DNA of 64,000 nucleotides from Clostridiales bacterium (GTDB lineage: Bacteria > Bacillota > Clostridia > TANB77 > CAG-508). Of the stretch, positions 8,537-17,397 are shown one piece after another. Position numbers and translations under genes: made by a program. The stretch lies in assembly GCA_019419955.1 (NCBI GenBank), contig JAHZIB010000005.1, positions 1 through 64,000 on the forward strand. The letters run 5' to 3'. Each line of letters opens with the position of its first letter. Positions within the stretch are counted from its first letter, which is position 1. Below the pieces are notes generated by a model. The model searched no databases. It was not told the origin of the DNA and saw only the letters and a program-made list of their open reading frames with translations.

Positions 8537-10732
8537 CTAATATTCCACACTCACATTCGTTCCCTCATATATTTCTATTCCTGCAACAGGCACCTGCCTT
8601 GTAACTATTTTATCAGAAATCTCCTCTTCAGTGTCCTCATAACTAATATTCAATCCAACACTTTCTAATTCTTTCTTTGCCTCAGCTATACTTAATCCTG
8701 TTATATTTGGCACTTCTACTTCTCTTCTTATTTCTTCTTCCTGTACATTATCCTTTTGCACTTCTAAGTATGGCAATATCTCGCCCAATATTTGTGAGCC
8801 AATTGGTGCAGCTACACCGCCTCCTTGGTGCCCTCCTTCACCAGTTGGATTATATAACGTTATTAGCACTACCACTTGAGGGTCTGAAACTGGTGCCACT
8901 CCTACAAAAGATGTAACATATTTTCCAGTATTTACCCCATCTTCTGATGTTCCTGTTTTTCCTCCGATAGAGTATCCAGCCACTTGCGCATTTTTTCCTG
9001 TTCCCTCTGCCACAACTGACCCCATCATACTTAGCACACCTTCTGCAGTTTCTTTAGTAATTACTCTTTCTTTTTCCTCTACTGGAATATCTGTAACTTC
9101 ACCTGTCTGACTGTCGATAATTCTCTTTACCACACGTGGTTTTACATATGTACCTTTATTAGCTATGGTACTTACTGCTGTAATCATTTGTATTGGCGTT
9201 ATTTCAAATCTCTGCCCAAACGAGATTGTAGCAAGTTCAACTGGTCCTACCTTATCTTCTTTCAAAAATATACTGCCAGCCTCTCCTGGTAAATCTATCC
9301 CAGTCCTCTTTAATAACCCAAACTTTTCAAGATAGTCATAATATTTACTTACACCAATTTCCTGACCTAATCCTATAAAAACTGGGTTACAAGAATTCAT
9401 AAGAGCCTGCCTCAAGCTTTCTGAGCCATGTGGGTTATAATATCTCCAACAGCTAATTCTAACTCCAGCAACTGTTATTCCACCTGTACAACAAAATTCC
9501 CCTTCTTTATCTGTAGTAGTAATTCCTTCTTCCAATGCGGCAGATGCCGTAACTAGCTTGAATGTTGAACCTGGTTCATATGTATCTGCTACTGCTTTAT
9601 TTCTCCAAACTTTCTGCATTTCTTTTATCTGGTCTGTCTCCGACATACTATCCCAATTCCCCTTTAACTCCTCAATGCAAGTCTCATATGGTTCATTTAA
9701 ATTGTAGTTTGGATATCCTGCCATTGCCAAAATATCTCCAGTTTTAGGGTTCATAGCAATAATGTTTCCACCATCTGTACACTCATTATCTATACATGCC
9801 TCTTTCAAATATTTCTCCACTATTCCTTGAATTGTCGCATCAATACTAAGCACTAAATCATTTCCATCAATTGCAGAAATATAATTCTCTCCTTCATCCT
9901 TAATTTCTCCTCCATTTGCATCAGTTACCTTTGTAATTCTTCCTTTTTCTCCTTTTAATTCTTCTTCATAAATGGCTTCAATTCCATCTAGCCCTTGATT
10001 ATCTGAACCGCAAAAACCTATAACCTGAGACGCCAAAGTATTGTATGGGTAATATCTTTTTGTATCTTCATCAATATTTATTCCTTTACTTATACCATTA
10101 TCTGACATCCAAACCCTTAATTCATCGGCTTTTTCCTTATCAACTTTTCTAGCAATTGTTTCTATTGATGAATTCCTTTTTACTCTCTTTAAAACAGTAT
10201 CATAGTCCAACTCAAAAATATTGCTAAGAGCCTCTGCAACTTTTTCTTTATCATGTTTCGCAATATTGTTAGGATTTACTGTTATAGTATTTACTGTACT
10301 ACTTACTGCTAAAATCGTTTTTCCTGTGGCATCATATATTGTTCCTCTCCTTGGATTTACAGCTCTATCTAAGCTCTGTTGTTCCAATGCCATCTGTTTT
10401 AATTCATCTCCCATAACAAATTGTATCCATGCAATTCTACACAAGAATATAACTGCAACTAGAAATACAATTAAAATCCAATATTTCATTCTTTTTCTTC
10501 TTGTTATCTCACTGTGTTTCTCTTCAACTTTTGTGTTATCTTTTTTTATCTGCTTTTTGTATTTTCTATTTTGCTTACTCTCTAGTTTCTTTTTTAGTTT
10601 CTCTATATTCTCTCCCTTCTCTGTTTTTCTATCTTTCTTTAATTTGGCTAATTCTTTTTTGTGAATTCTTAAGCCGGCACCTTTTCTTCTTTCGTCTATT
10701 CTCGTTTTTCTTACTTTTCGCATTGCCAACAT
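8537..10732 (-). CDS. Class B penicillin-binding protein with one PASTA domain (SpoVD/FtsI-like)
   Basis: Transpeptidase that crosslinks septal or cortex peptidoglycan. From the ATG at 10732: a Lys/Arg-rich cytoplasmic tail of about 80 residues, one membrane helix (about 84-105), the pedestal domain, then the acyl-enzyme motifs STFK (Ser390), SCN (about 447) and KTG (about 592), and one C-terminal PASTA domain (about 670-731). In Bacillus the gene next to murE with one PASTA domain is spoVD, so this may be the sporulation paralogue, but FtsI/PBP2B is equally possible. AAAGGGGG precedes two adjacent ATGs (10735, 10732). Confidence 0.9.
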   Translation of the reverse strand: MLAMRKVRKTRIDERRKGAGLRIHKKELAKLKKDRKTEKGENIEKLKKKLESKQNRKYKKQIKKDNTKVEEKHSEITRRKRMKYWILIVFLVAVIFLCRIAWIQFVMGDELKQMALEQQSLDRAVNPRRGTIYDATGKTILAVSSTVNTITVNPNNIAKHDKEKVAEALSNIFELDYDTVLKRVKRNSSIETIARKVDKEKADELRVWMSDNGISKGINIDEDTKRYYPYNTLASQVIGFCGSDNQGLDGIEAIYEEELKGEKGRITKVTDANGGEIKDEGENYISAIDGNDLVLSIDATIQGIVEKYLKEACIDNECTDGGNIIAMNPKTGDILAMAGYPNYNLNEPYETCIEELKGNWDSMSETDQIKEMQKVWRNKAVADTYEPGSTFKLVTASAALEEGITTTDKEGEFCCTGGITVAGVRISCWRYYNPHGSESLRQALMNSCNPVFIGLGQEIGVSKYYDYLEKFGLLKRTGIDLPGEAGSIFLKEDKVGPVELATISFGQRFEITPIQMITAVSTIANKGTYVKPRVVKRIIDSQTGEVTDIPVEEKERVITKETAEGVLSMMGSVVAEGTGKNAQVAGYSIGGKTGTSEDGVNTGKYVTSFVGVAPVSDPQVVVLITLYNPTGEGGHQGGGVAAPIGSQILGEILPYLEVQKDNVQEEEIRREVEVPNITGLSIAEAKKELESVGLNISYEDTEEEISDKIVTRQVPVAGIEIYEGTNVSVEY

Positions 10733-10894
10733 CATTCCCCCTTTAAAGCACAAATATTTCTAAGTTGCATGAGAACGCTATTAAAAGAACCTGTGTAGAA
10801 CCATTATTAATGCCTCATTAAATATTTTGTCTTAAAACAATTTTATTCAGACGAACAAAAAAAAGACTAAAATATACGTATAATATTTTAATCT

Positions 10895-11404
10895 TTACTT
10901 TCCTAGGACTGTATTTAACATTTTATCTAACCACTTTCCATCCTCTTGTATTACAACTTCTTCACTTGCTGGTTCAACATAATCTTTTTTATCTAAACTA
11001 ATATATACTTTTTGGCTGTTGTCTAATTTTTGCATGCCAAGTCTCTTTTCAGCTAATTTTTCAATGTTAGTTAAATTCATATTATTCTCCAAGCTTACCC
11101 TTAATTGTTCATTTTCCTTTTGTATTGCCGCCAATTGGGTTTTTAGACTATCATTATGATTAAAACTTTCATTAATCAAAGAGTTTCTATAACTTATAAC
11201 AAATAATGCTGTAAATATTAGAAGTACATATATAATCGCCTTAATATGTGATTTAAACTGGGCCTTTTGTTTTGTTTTGCTTGCCTTCTTACTTAATGTT
11301 GAATTTTTTTTTCTTTGGTAATTTTCTCGAATTGGCTCATATTCAGGTTCTAATTTTCTAGGGCTAGTCTCGTATTGATATCTACTATACCTATAATTTG
11401 CCAT
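10895..11404 (-). CDS. ftsL: FtsL-like cell division protein
   Basis: 169-residue bitopic protein: a basic, Tyr-rich cytoplasmic tail (1-52), a membrane helix (about 55-73), then a short leucine-zipper coiled coil with QKENEQLRVSLEN and the LAEKRLGMQ segment seen in FtsL/DivIC proteins. Such proteins recruit the FtsWI synthase complex. Position between rsmH and the PBP gene is the canonical ftsL place; sequence alone would not separate FtsL from DivIC. GAGAGGTGAG precedes the ATG. It ends 163 bases upstream of the PBP gene. Confidence 0.8.
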   Translation of the reverse strand: MANYRYSRYQYETSPRKLEPEYEPIRENYQRKKNSTLSKKASKTKQKAQFKSHIKAIIYVLLIFTALFVISYRNSLINESFNHNDSLKTQLAAIQKENEQLRVSLENNMNLTNIEKLAEKRLGMQKLDNSQKVYISLDKKDYVEPASEEVVIQEDGKWLDKMLNTVLGK

Positions 11405-11477
11405 AAGTTATCTCACCTCTCTTCTTTTTTAATAAGATTAATCTATCACTTATTTAATTTAATTTTCACTATAATAA

Positions 11478-12420
11478 TTATTTCACTTTTTCTTTTCTTT
11501 CAAAAATTCTCAATTTTGCACTTTTACTTCTGCTGTTTTCCTTTTGCTCCTCCTCAGATGGAACTATTGGCTTTTTAGTTATAATTCTGCCATATGAAAT
11601 ATAATTGCATATGCAATATGGTAAATCCTTTGGGCAAGTACACCTTCCTTGCGCTTCTATAAAAGCTTCTTTAACAGCTCTATCCTCTAATGAGTGAAAA
11701 GTTATAATTGCTATTCTTCCATTTTCTTTAAGCAACTTAATACTATTTAATACTGTATTGTACAATGGCTTTATTTCATCATTAACTTCTATCCTCAAAG
11801 CTTGAAAAGTCCTTTTGGCTGGATGTCCATCTTTCTGTTTTGAAATTGGAATAGAATTTCTTATTATATCAACAAGTTGTTCTGTAGTCTCTATACGTTT
11901 CTCTTGCCTTACCTTGCATATATTTCTCGCAATTGAATTAGAAAACTTTTCTTCCCCATATTCTGAAAATATCTTTGTCAAATCTTCTTCTGAATAATCA
12001 TTTACAACATCCTCGGCAGTAAGTTTTTGTGACGTATCCATCCTCATATCCAATTTAGCATCTTGCATATAGCTAAAGCCTCTACTCTTCTCATCTAACT
12101 GATATGAAGACACTCCCAAATCTAACAAAATACCATCAACTTTATCTATACCCAATTTTTCAAGTATCTCTCTAATTTCATCATGATTCCCATGGATGTA
12201 CTTCACATTATTATAATTATACAATCTTTTTTTAGCAGAATTTAAAGCATCTTCATCTCTATCAATTCCAATTAGTAAGCCATTATCAGATAATCTTTTT
12301 ACAATTTCTTCACTATGACCTGCTCCACCGCATTGTACCATCCACGTAAACACCATTTGGTTTTATCTTTAGACCTTCTATACATTCATTTAATAATACG
12401 CTTTTATGCTTAAATTCCAA
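11478..12420 (-). CDS. rsmH: 16S rRNA (cytosine-1402-N4)-methyltransferase, needs +1 shift at CGG
   Basis: Methylates C1402 in the decoding centre of 16S rRNA. The 5' part (TTG start at 12420, GAGGTG 6 bases upstream) encodes EFKHKSVLLNECIEG and VYVDGT, the family N-terminus. The rest continues one base over, as GGAGHSEEIVKRL, the SAM-binding loop, to the stop at 11478. The two parts join at the codon pair ATG CGG (12333-12328): omitting C12330 and reading GGT GGA gives the conserved VDGT-x-GGAGHS. The joined product is 313 residues, the normal length. Without a shift translation ends at a TAG four codons later. An ATG at 12356 used by naive gene callers is internal to the family sequence and out of frame with the true N-terminus. 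Confidence 0.9.
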
Positions 12421-12432
12421 TGACTACACCTC

Positions 12433-13055
12433 ATAGATTATTTTATAGCACAATCAGTTGGTATATTATTATACCAACTGTATGCTATTCTTAAAATCAC
12501 CTTATAGTAAGCTTTTTCATTAGTTTAACTCAATCCTTTGTTCTTTATTTAGCAAGTTTTCCAACTTATTTCCTCTGTATATGCATAATATTTCTTCTAT
12601 AGTTTCTTATATAATTTTTTATCTTTTGTAAATGCTTTATGTATAAACAATCAACATTTTATCTTTTGAAGCTTAAAATATCTTTTGTTTAATTAACTCT
12701 TTTGTTATAATCTTTTTATGATGCTTTTCTTTTGTATAAATTCTCTATAAAAATTTTATCTTTTGTTTAACATAAATGTTCTCTGTAATTTTCGTCTTTA
12801 GTTATAATATCTACAATCAACTTTATCTTTTGTTTAATTCTCTTTTTTCTTTTGTATAGCATGCATTTTACCAACACTTTATTTTAAACTGTCAGTCACA
12901 CATTATATTATAAGTTTTTTTATCTAATAGCAAAATATGCTACTGATTTAACTCTTTGGTTAATTTAAAAATTTATCTTTTGTTTACAAATGAGGATTAA
13001 AATCTTTTGTACTTTATATTTTTATCTTTTGTTTTTATATAAACTTTTAATAAAG
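12433..13055. repeat. Repeat-rich AT spacer inside dcw cluster
   Basis: Roughly 620 bases with no credible gene separate mraZ from rsmH, which are normally almost adjacent. At least eight copies of ATCTTTTG occur (near 12621, 12661, 12680, 12758, 12825, 12974, 13002, 13024) with several variants such as CTTTTGTATA. The better copies extend to TTATCTTTTGTTTAA. Spacing is irregular (about 19 to 149 bases). Possible readings: protein-binding array, decayed repeat insertion, or a transcript leader of rsmH. Confidence 0.6.
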
Positions 13056-13487
13056 TTATATACCAAGCATTGTCATATTTTCAGCAATTGCATCAGCCGA
13101 AATATTTTCATCACTATTGTATTCTTTCCATTTTTCCTTGTTCCAAATTTCAATTCTAGTACCTACACCGATTATAGCAATTTCTTTTTCCATTTGTGCA
13201 TATTCTCTTAGGTTACCAGCAATTAAAAATCTTCCTTGCTTGTCAATTTCGCACTCTGTAGCTCCTGATAAGAAAAACCTTACGAAATCTCTCGCATTCT
13301 TATTGGTAAGTGGAAGTGTTTTCAATTTTTCCTCAAAATTATTCCATTCAGCTTGTGAAAAACCAAACAAGCACCCATCAAGTCCCTTTGTAATTATGAA
13401 CTTTTCCCCTATGTCTTCTCTAAGCTTTGCTGGCATTATTAACCTGCCCTTAGCATCTAGAGAATGTTCATATTCACCGATAAGCAC
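13056..13487 (-). CDS. mraZ: Transcriptional regulator MraZ
   Basis: First gene of the dcw cluster; MraZ is an AbrB-like DNA-binding protein that regulates this operon. The double SpoVT/AbrB fold is visible as GEYEHSLDAKGRLIMPAKLRE (1st) and ATECEIDKQGRFLIAGNLREYA (2nd), and length 143 is typical. The start is GTG at 13487 with GAGGTG 7 bases upstream. Upstream are a good promoter and three AAGTGG boxes at 10-bp intervals, matching the known arrangement of direct-repeat MraZ operators. A 0.6 kb spacer separates it from rsmH. Confidence 0.97.
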   Translation of the reverse strand: MLIGEYEHSLDAKGRLIMPAKLREDIGEKFIITKGLDGCLFGFSQAEWNNFEEKLKTLPLTNKNARDFVRFFLSGATECEIDKQGRFLIAGNLREYAQMEKEIAIIGVGTRIEIWNKEKWKEYNSDENISADAIAENMTMLGI

Positions 13488-13514
13488 TTTGTTTCACCTC
13501 ACTTCATTTTCTAA

Positions 13515-13540
13515 CCACTTTCTACCACTTCTCTCCACTT
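13515..13540 (-). promoter_or_regulatory. MraZ operator: three AAGTGG boxes, 10-bp period
   Basis: AAGTGG occurs on the minus strand at 13515-13520, 13525-13530 and 13535-13540, exactly one helical turn apart, between the -10 box and the mraZ start. GTGG-type direct repeats with about 10-bp spacing are the known MraZ binding pattern, so autoregulation of the cluster is likely. Confidence 0.8.
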
Positions 13541-13547
13541 CACTTAA

Positions 13548-13576
13548 ATTCTAATACAAGAATTAATAAAATGCAA
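13548..13576 (-). promoter_or_regulatory. Promoter of dcw cluster
   Basis: TTGCAT (13571-13576), 17 bases, TAGAAT (13548-13553) on the minus strand, immediately upstream of the MraZ boxes. The predicted start of transcription is around 13541, so bound MraZ would cover the +1 region. Confidence 0.7.
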
Positions 13577-13697
13577 GTATTTTTTGAAAATTTTTTTATA
13601 TTTTTTCTACTCAAACCCTTCTCTCTCTTGGTTTTATGGCAAACATCAGTTTTATAACTTGTCCTGTAAGTGCACTCTTATCTATATATCAGATGTC

Positions 13698-13763
13698 TCC
13701 CTAAATAAAACATTTTTCGAATTAAGCTCACAATTTTTTTCGAAATTATTTTGAATTTAGGGA
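13698..13763 (-). terminator. Imperfect long hairpin downstream of M15-like gene
   Basis: tccctaaat (13698-13706) pairs with atttaggga (13755-13763), with partial inner pairing (cgaatt/ttcga). It lies just after the stop at 13780. No T-tract follows, so the terminator role is uncertain. Confidence 0.3.
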
Positions 13764-13779
13764 ACACTGCTTTTTATAT

Positions 13780-14461
13780 CTAATCTATTGTAGTACTGGT
13801 TCTTCCTGTTCCAACAACAGCTTCTTGAAGTGACCTCCACGTATTACATCCAACAATTCCATCTGCTGAAAGCCCAGCTGAAGACTGATAACGCCTTACC
13901 GCATTTTGTGTAGCAGAACCAAATATACCGTCCAGACCACCAGTTCTATATCCTAAAGTATTAAGGTCATCCTGTGCAATTAATACATAATTACTTATAC
14001 TGCCTCGTTTTATCTGTGGATAGCCTCCAGTAGAACAAGCAGGAGTTCCGGAACCTTTTATCAAAATGAACCCAAGTTGGTGTCAAAGATATAGGTTCCA
14101 CAAAACTCCATACCCCGGAATTATTAGCAGAATTCCATAATCTCGTCCTTTGAGTTTGACTAAGCCTCTGTCCAACATCAAATGCAGTACCTGCATAGTG
14201 TTGACTTTGATTTCCATGACCACCTTCCCAAGGTCTTTTAAATGCAAATCCAACTGGAATTGGTGCTCCAAAAATATACCTTTGGCTATTCCAACTTTGC
14301 ATTGTTCTTTTAGTAGTCCATAATGTTGATGAATTACTCGACCCTCTAAATTCTCTCACTTTTAGCGTGCCATTTGTATTATATGGCATTGGTTCATCTT
14401 CTCCTCGGTAATATACTTCCATTCGGTCAGTATCGTTATTGAAAATAATTATCTTCGCCAT
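13780..14461 (-). CDS. M15-like peptidase with peptidoglycan-binding domain, needs +1 shift at CGG
   Basis: Putative zinc D,D/L,D-peptidase acting on peptidoglycan. The N-terminal part (ATG 14461, GGGAGG 9 bases upstream) carries SQHYAGTAFDVG and TWVHFDKRF, which supply the His-Asp-His zinc set of the M15 fold. The C-terminal part, one base over, starts GTPACSTGGYP and contains a PG_binding_1 repeat (DDLNTLGY..GIFGSATQNAVRRYQ). The join is at TTC CGG A: dropping C14050 gives F-G-T-P, the family sequence, and a 226-residue protein. Unshifted translation adds 19 unrelated residues and stops, giving only the catalytic domain. No signal peptide is visible, so a spore or lysis-dependent role is possible. 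Confidence 0.8.
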
Positions 14462-14531
14462 AAAAAACAATCCTCCCATACCTATTATTTTTTATATATT
14501 ATGAAAAAATTATTTTTTTGTTACTACTAAT

Positions 14532-14559
14532 TTACAAAAAAATTCTTTTCCTATATAAT
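14532..14559 (+). promoter_or_regulatory. Possible promoter of fic
   Basis: TTACAA (14532-14537), 16 bases, TATAAT (14554-14559), about 60 bases before the fic ribosome binding site. Confidence 0.45.
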
Positions 14560-14640
14560 TAATTGAAAATAAGCTAAAAAATATGGTCATAAAAATTATT
14601 TCTATTCAATATTTAGACTTTGAAAGGACTGAAATATTAT

Positions 14641-15246
14641 ATGGGAAAAGATTTATATAAACATAGAAACTCAAATTATTGTTACCCAGGTACAGATATA
14701 TTGATTAACAAATTAAATATAAAAGATAAAAATACTTTACAAAAGTTTGAAGCCAAAATCACTGCTGCCAAACTTTTAGATTTAAGACAAAAAGGTATTA
14801 TCGGCAATTTTAATGCTGAGCATCTAAGCAAAATACATAGATATCTCTTCGAAGACATTTACCCTTTTGCAGGCAAATTGAGAAATGAAAATATAGCAAA
14901 AGGCGTTTTTAGATTCGCTGAATGGGAATATGTTGAACCCGAGTTAAATAGATTGCTAAATGAGTTAAAGAACGAAAATTATTTATCAAATCTTTCTAAA
15001 GAAGTTTTATCTGAAAGACTAGCATATTATTTGTCTGAGCTAAATGTGCTACATCCTTACAGAGAGGGAAATGGTAGAACTATTAGAGAATTTATAAGAG
15101 AACTTGCCTTAAAAAATGAATATGTTTTAAACTTAAAGGATGTTTCTCCTAAAGAATTTCTTAATGCAAGCATTAAATCTATAGTAGATACTTCTGAATT
15201 ATCAAAACTAATCTATATCTGCTTAGAGCATAATATAAATAAATAA
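14641..15246 (+). CDS. fic: Fic family protein (probable AMPylating toxin)
   Basis: 201 residues from the ATG at 14641 (AAAGGA 11 bases upstream); an in-frame TTG at 14620 would precede the site. The Fic core motif HPYREGNGRTIREF is intact (canonical HPFxxGNGR), with the catalytic His, so the enzyme is probably active in transferring AMP or another phosphoryl group to a protein target. The N-terminal YCYPGTDILINKL and the FEDIYPFAGKLRNENI segment are typical of short class I-type Fic proteins. No inhibitory S/TxxxEG helix is seen within it, consistent with a separate antitoxin, which follows at 15345. The unit is on the opposite strand to its neighbours. Confidence 0.93.
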   Translation: MGKDLYKHRNSNYCYPGTDILINKLNIKDKNTLQKFEAKITAAKLLDLRQKGIIGNFNAEHLSKIHRYLFEDIYPFAGKLRNENIAKGVFRFAEWEYVEPELNRLLNELKNENYLSNLSKEVLSERLAYYLSELNVLHPYREGNGRTIREFIRELALKNEYVLNLKDVSPKEFLNASIKSIVDTSELSKLIYICLEHNINK

Positions 15247-15276
15247 CCTTAATTCATGTTAATTGGCCTAAAGCAC

Positions 15277-15305
15277 TAGACTTTTCGCCATTTTTATGGT
15301 ATAAT
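15277..15305 (+). promoter_or_regulatory. Promoter of the antitoxin gene
   Basis: TAGACT (15277-15282), 17 bases, TATAAT (15300-15305), in the gap between fic and the antitoxin and about 20 bases before the antitoxin's GGAGG. It would allow antitoxin synthesis independent of the toxin transcript. Confidence 0.6.
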
Positions 15306-15344
15306 TATAGTATATTGATGTTATAAGTTTTGGAGGTAAAAACT

Positions 15345-15512
15345 ATGTTTAATGAAGAAATATTTAATTTTAATATAGATAATATAAAGAACGATTTAGC
15401 AATTGAAGGTTTAGCAATTACTGAGCAGGACATATCTTTATTTAAACAATTTGCAAATGATGAAATTGATATGCCTAATTTAATTCAAACAATCAAGAAC
15501 GAGATTACTTAA
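15345..15512 (+). CDS. VbhA-like Fic antitoxin
   Basis: 55 residues from the ATG at 15345, with GGAGG 8 bases upstream. The pattern (D)LAIEGLAITEQDISLFKQFANDEI followed by an amphipathic helix resembles the antitoxin_VbhA domain, in which an IEG-containing helix blocks the ATP site of the partner Fic protein. The usual Ser/Thr four residues before the Glu appears to be Asp here. Known class I pairs usually place antitoxin before toxin; here the order is reversed and the antitoxin has its own promoter. A strong terminator follows. Confidence 0.75.
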   Translation: MFNEEIFNFNIDNIKNDLAIEGLAITEQDISLFKQFANDEIDMPNLIQTIKNEIT

Positions 15513-15543
15513 ACTTCGTTATAATACTCCTTTATTAAAGTTT

Positions 15544-15578
15544 AAAGGGTGTCCTGAAAAATAGGACACCCTTTTATA
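15544..15578 (+). terminator. Terminator of the Fic module
   Basis: 12-bp perfect stem (15544-15555 with 15563-15574) with a 7-base loop, followed by T-rich sequence on the plus strand; a run of A on the other side makes it possibly bidirectional, serving the sortase side only in the opposite sense. Confidence 0.8.
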
Positions 15579-15625
15579 ATTATGTAGAAACATAATTTTT
15601 TTCGGCTTATTCTATATAGCTCAAT

Positions 15626-16345
15626 CTAAACTTCTCTACACTTTACAATTAATCTTTTTGTTCCATAGTCTGTACATGTAATTAATGTAAGCTCTTTTCT
15701 CCCACCAGTAAGCTGACTTGTACATCTGGTGTCCGTAGGTTCAACAACGTACATGTTATACACTTGGTATTGCAACACTCTTCCTTTTAAATCCTCAACA
15801 GTGACAATATCTCCATATTCTAACTCATGTAGTTTACCAAACATTTTTCCATTTCTATAGTTATGCCCCACTATACAATAGTTGCCAACTTCATTTGGCT
15901 GTAAATCTTTTGGCCAATATTTATTCACTGAGATTTCTAGTAATTCATCAGATGTATCTGAAAGAACAGGATAACTAATATCTATTTTTGGTATCGTTAT
16001 TATAGCCTCTGTAGCATATGTATTACCATCAACTGTAATCTCTTCTTCTAAAGAATTAGTTGAAACATTTTCTTCTCTTCTGGAATCCTCTTCATTAAGT
16101 ACAATTATAATAGGCTCATCTTCCATGTTCTGCTTTGTAGTACTATCTTCGTCTGGTTTTACCTCTGATAAAAGTACCTGAGACACTTCCTCACTTTTAT
16201 TTCTGTCGTATTCAGCATATATGTAATAAGAAGATAATAGGCATACTAATAAAACAGATATAAAAAACTCAATTTTATATATTTTTCTTTTTCTTTTCAT
16301 TGCTGGTGTAACATACAATTTTTCAGTAACAAGAATTTGGTTCAA
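15626..16345 (-). CDS. Sortase
   Basis: Membrane-anchored transpeptidase that attaches sorting-signal proteins to the wall. A basic patch (MKRKRK) and a membrane helix (about 27-44) are followed by an acidic linker and the sortase barrel with the catalytic His in VGHN, Cys in TLITCTDYG and the Arg in TKRLIVK. The TLxTC signature resembles class D sortases, but class is not certain. TTG at 16345 is chosen since AAAGGAGG lies 7 bases upstream; the next Met is 15 codons in. No sorting-signal substrate is encoded in the window. Confidence 0.9.
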   Translation of the reverse strand: MNQILVTEKLYVTPAMKRKRKIYKIEFFISVLLVCLLSSYYIYAEYDRNKSEEVSQVLLSEVKPDEDSTTKQNMEDEPIIIVLNEEDSRREENVSTNSLEEEITVDGNTYATEAIITIPKIDISYPVLSDTSDELLEISVNKYWPKDLQPNEVGNYCIVGHNYRNGKMFGKLHELEYGDIVTVEDLKGRVLQYQVYNMYVVEPTDTRCTSQLTGGRKELTLITCTDYGTKRLIVKCREV

Positions 16346-16402
16346 ACCTATACCTCCTTTTCACAAGATTACATAAATATTATATCATATTTTAGTTATT
16401 GT

Positions 16403-17266
16403 TTAAAGAGTTTTTGACATTAAATTTGATAATTTTGCAAATTGCTCCAAACTTAATGTCTCCCCTCTAACTTCTGCATCCAAGCCTAGTTCTTCAAATA
16501 TTTCTGTAAGAATTTTTTTGTCTTTAACTATTCCCGAATTACTTATTCCATTTTTTAATGTTTTTCTCCTTTGCATAAAACTTGCTTTTATCAGTTTGAA
16601 AAACAATTCTTCATTTTCTACTAACACCACTGGTTTTTCTCTAATCTTTAGTTTGATAACTTCCGAATCTACCTCAGGAGATGGTATAAATGAACACTTA
16701 TCAACAAACTCTATTTTATCAGGTTCTGCATAATAATTTACGCTATATGTTATTGCACCGGACAATTTATCTCCTGGCATTGCAGTAATTCTGTCTGCAA
16801 CTTCTTTTTGTATCATTACAATTATACTTTCTATATTCAATCTTTCTTCTAAAAGCTTCATAATTATTGGCGTTGTAATATAATATGGTAAATTAGCAAC
16901 AATTTTTACTTCAGAAAATTCTTTTAAATTTTCACTAATTAGTTGTTTCATATTAACCTTTAAAATATCATCATTTATCAATAAAAGATTATTATATAAA
17001 CTGAATCTATCATTTAATATTTTTATCATTCTCTCATCAAGTTCAATCCCTATAACTTTACCAGCTTTCTCAAGTAGTTTAGCTGTAAGTGTACCAAGTC
17101 CTGGTCCAATCTCTATTACAACACTATTCCTGCTTAAATCTGCAGAAGCAATAATGCTATCTATCACATCGTCATCAACCAAAAAATTTTGACCTAATTT
17201 TTTATTTGCTTTAATATTATACTTTTTTAATATAAATTTTGTATCCTCTAAACTACTTGTAATCAA
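16403..17266 (-). CDS. rsmA: 16S rRNA (A1518/A1519-N6) dimethyltransferase
   Basis: KsgA/RsmA dimethylates two adjacent adenines in the 3' hairpin of 16S rRNA during 30S assembly. It shows KKLGQNFLVDD, the SAM loop VIEIGPGLGTLT (about 49-60), and the NLPYYITTP motif that binds the target adenine. 287 residues is normal. The start is TTG at 17266, about 10 bases after GAGGGGAG. It lies between the second PBP gene and the sortase gene. Confidence 0.96.
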   Translation of the reverse strand: MITSSLEDTKFILKKYNIKANKKLGQNFLVDDDVIDSIIASADLSRNSVVIEIGPGLGTLTAKLLEKAGKVIGIELDERMIKILNDRFSLYNNLLLINDDILKVNMKQLISENLKEFSEVKIVANLPYYITTPIIMKLLEERLNIESIIVMIQKEVADRITAMPGDKLSGAITYSVNYYAEPDKIEFVDKCSFIPSPEVDSEVIKLKIREKPVVLVENEELFFKLIKASFMQRRKTLKNGISNSGIVKDKKILTEIFEELGLDAEVRGETLSLEQFAKLSNLMSKTL

Positions 17267-17397
17267 GTTATTAACACTCCCCTCATACAGATAAGTCTTA
17301 ATAGTTTCACTAATAAGTTTAAACTTTATAATCCCATATCTCTGTATGTTAATTAAATTTTAAAATACGGTTTACTAACGTCAGCCTCTTCATTATT

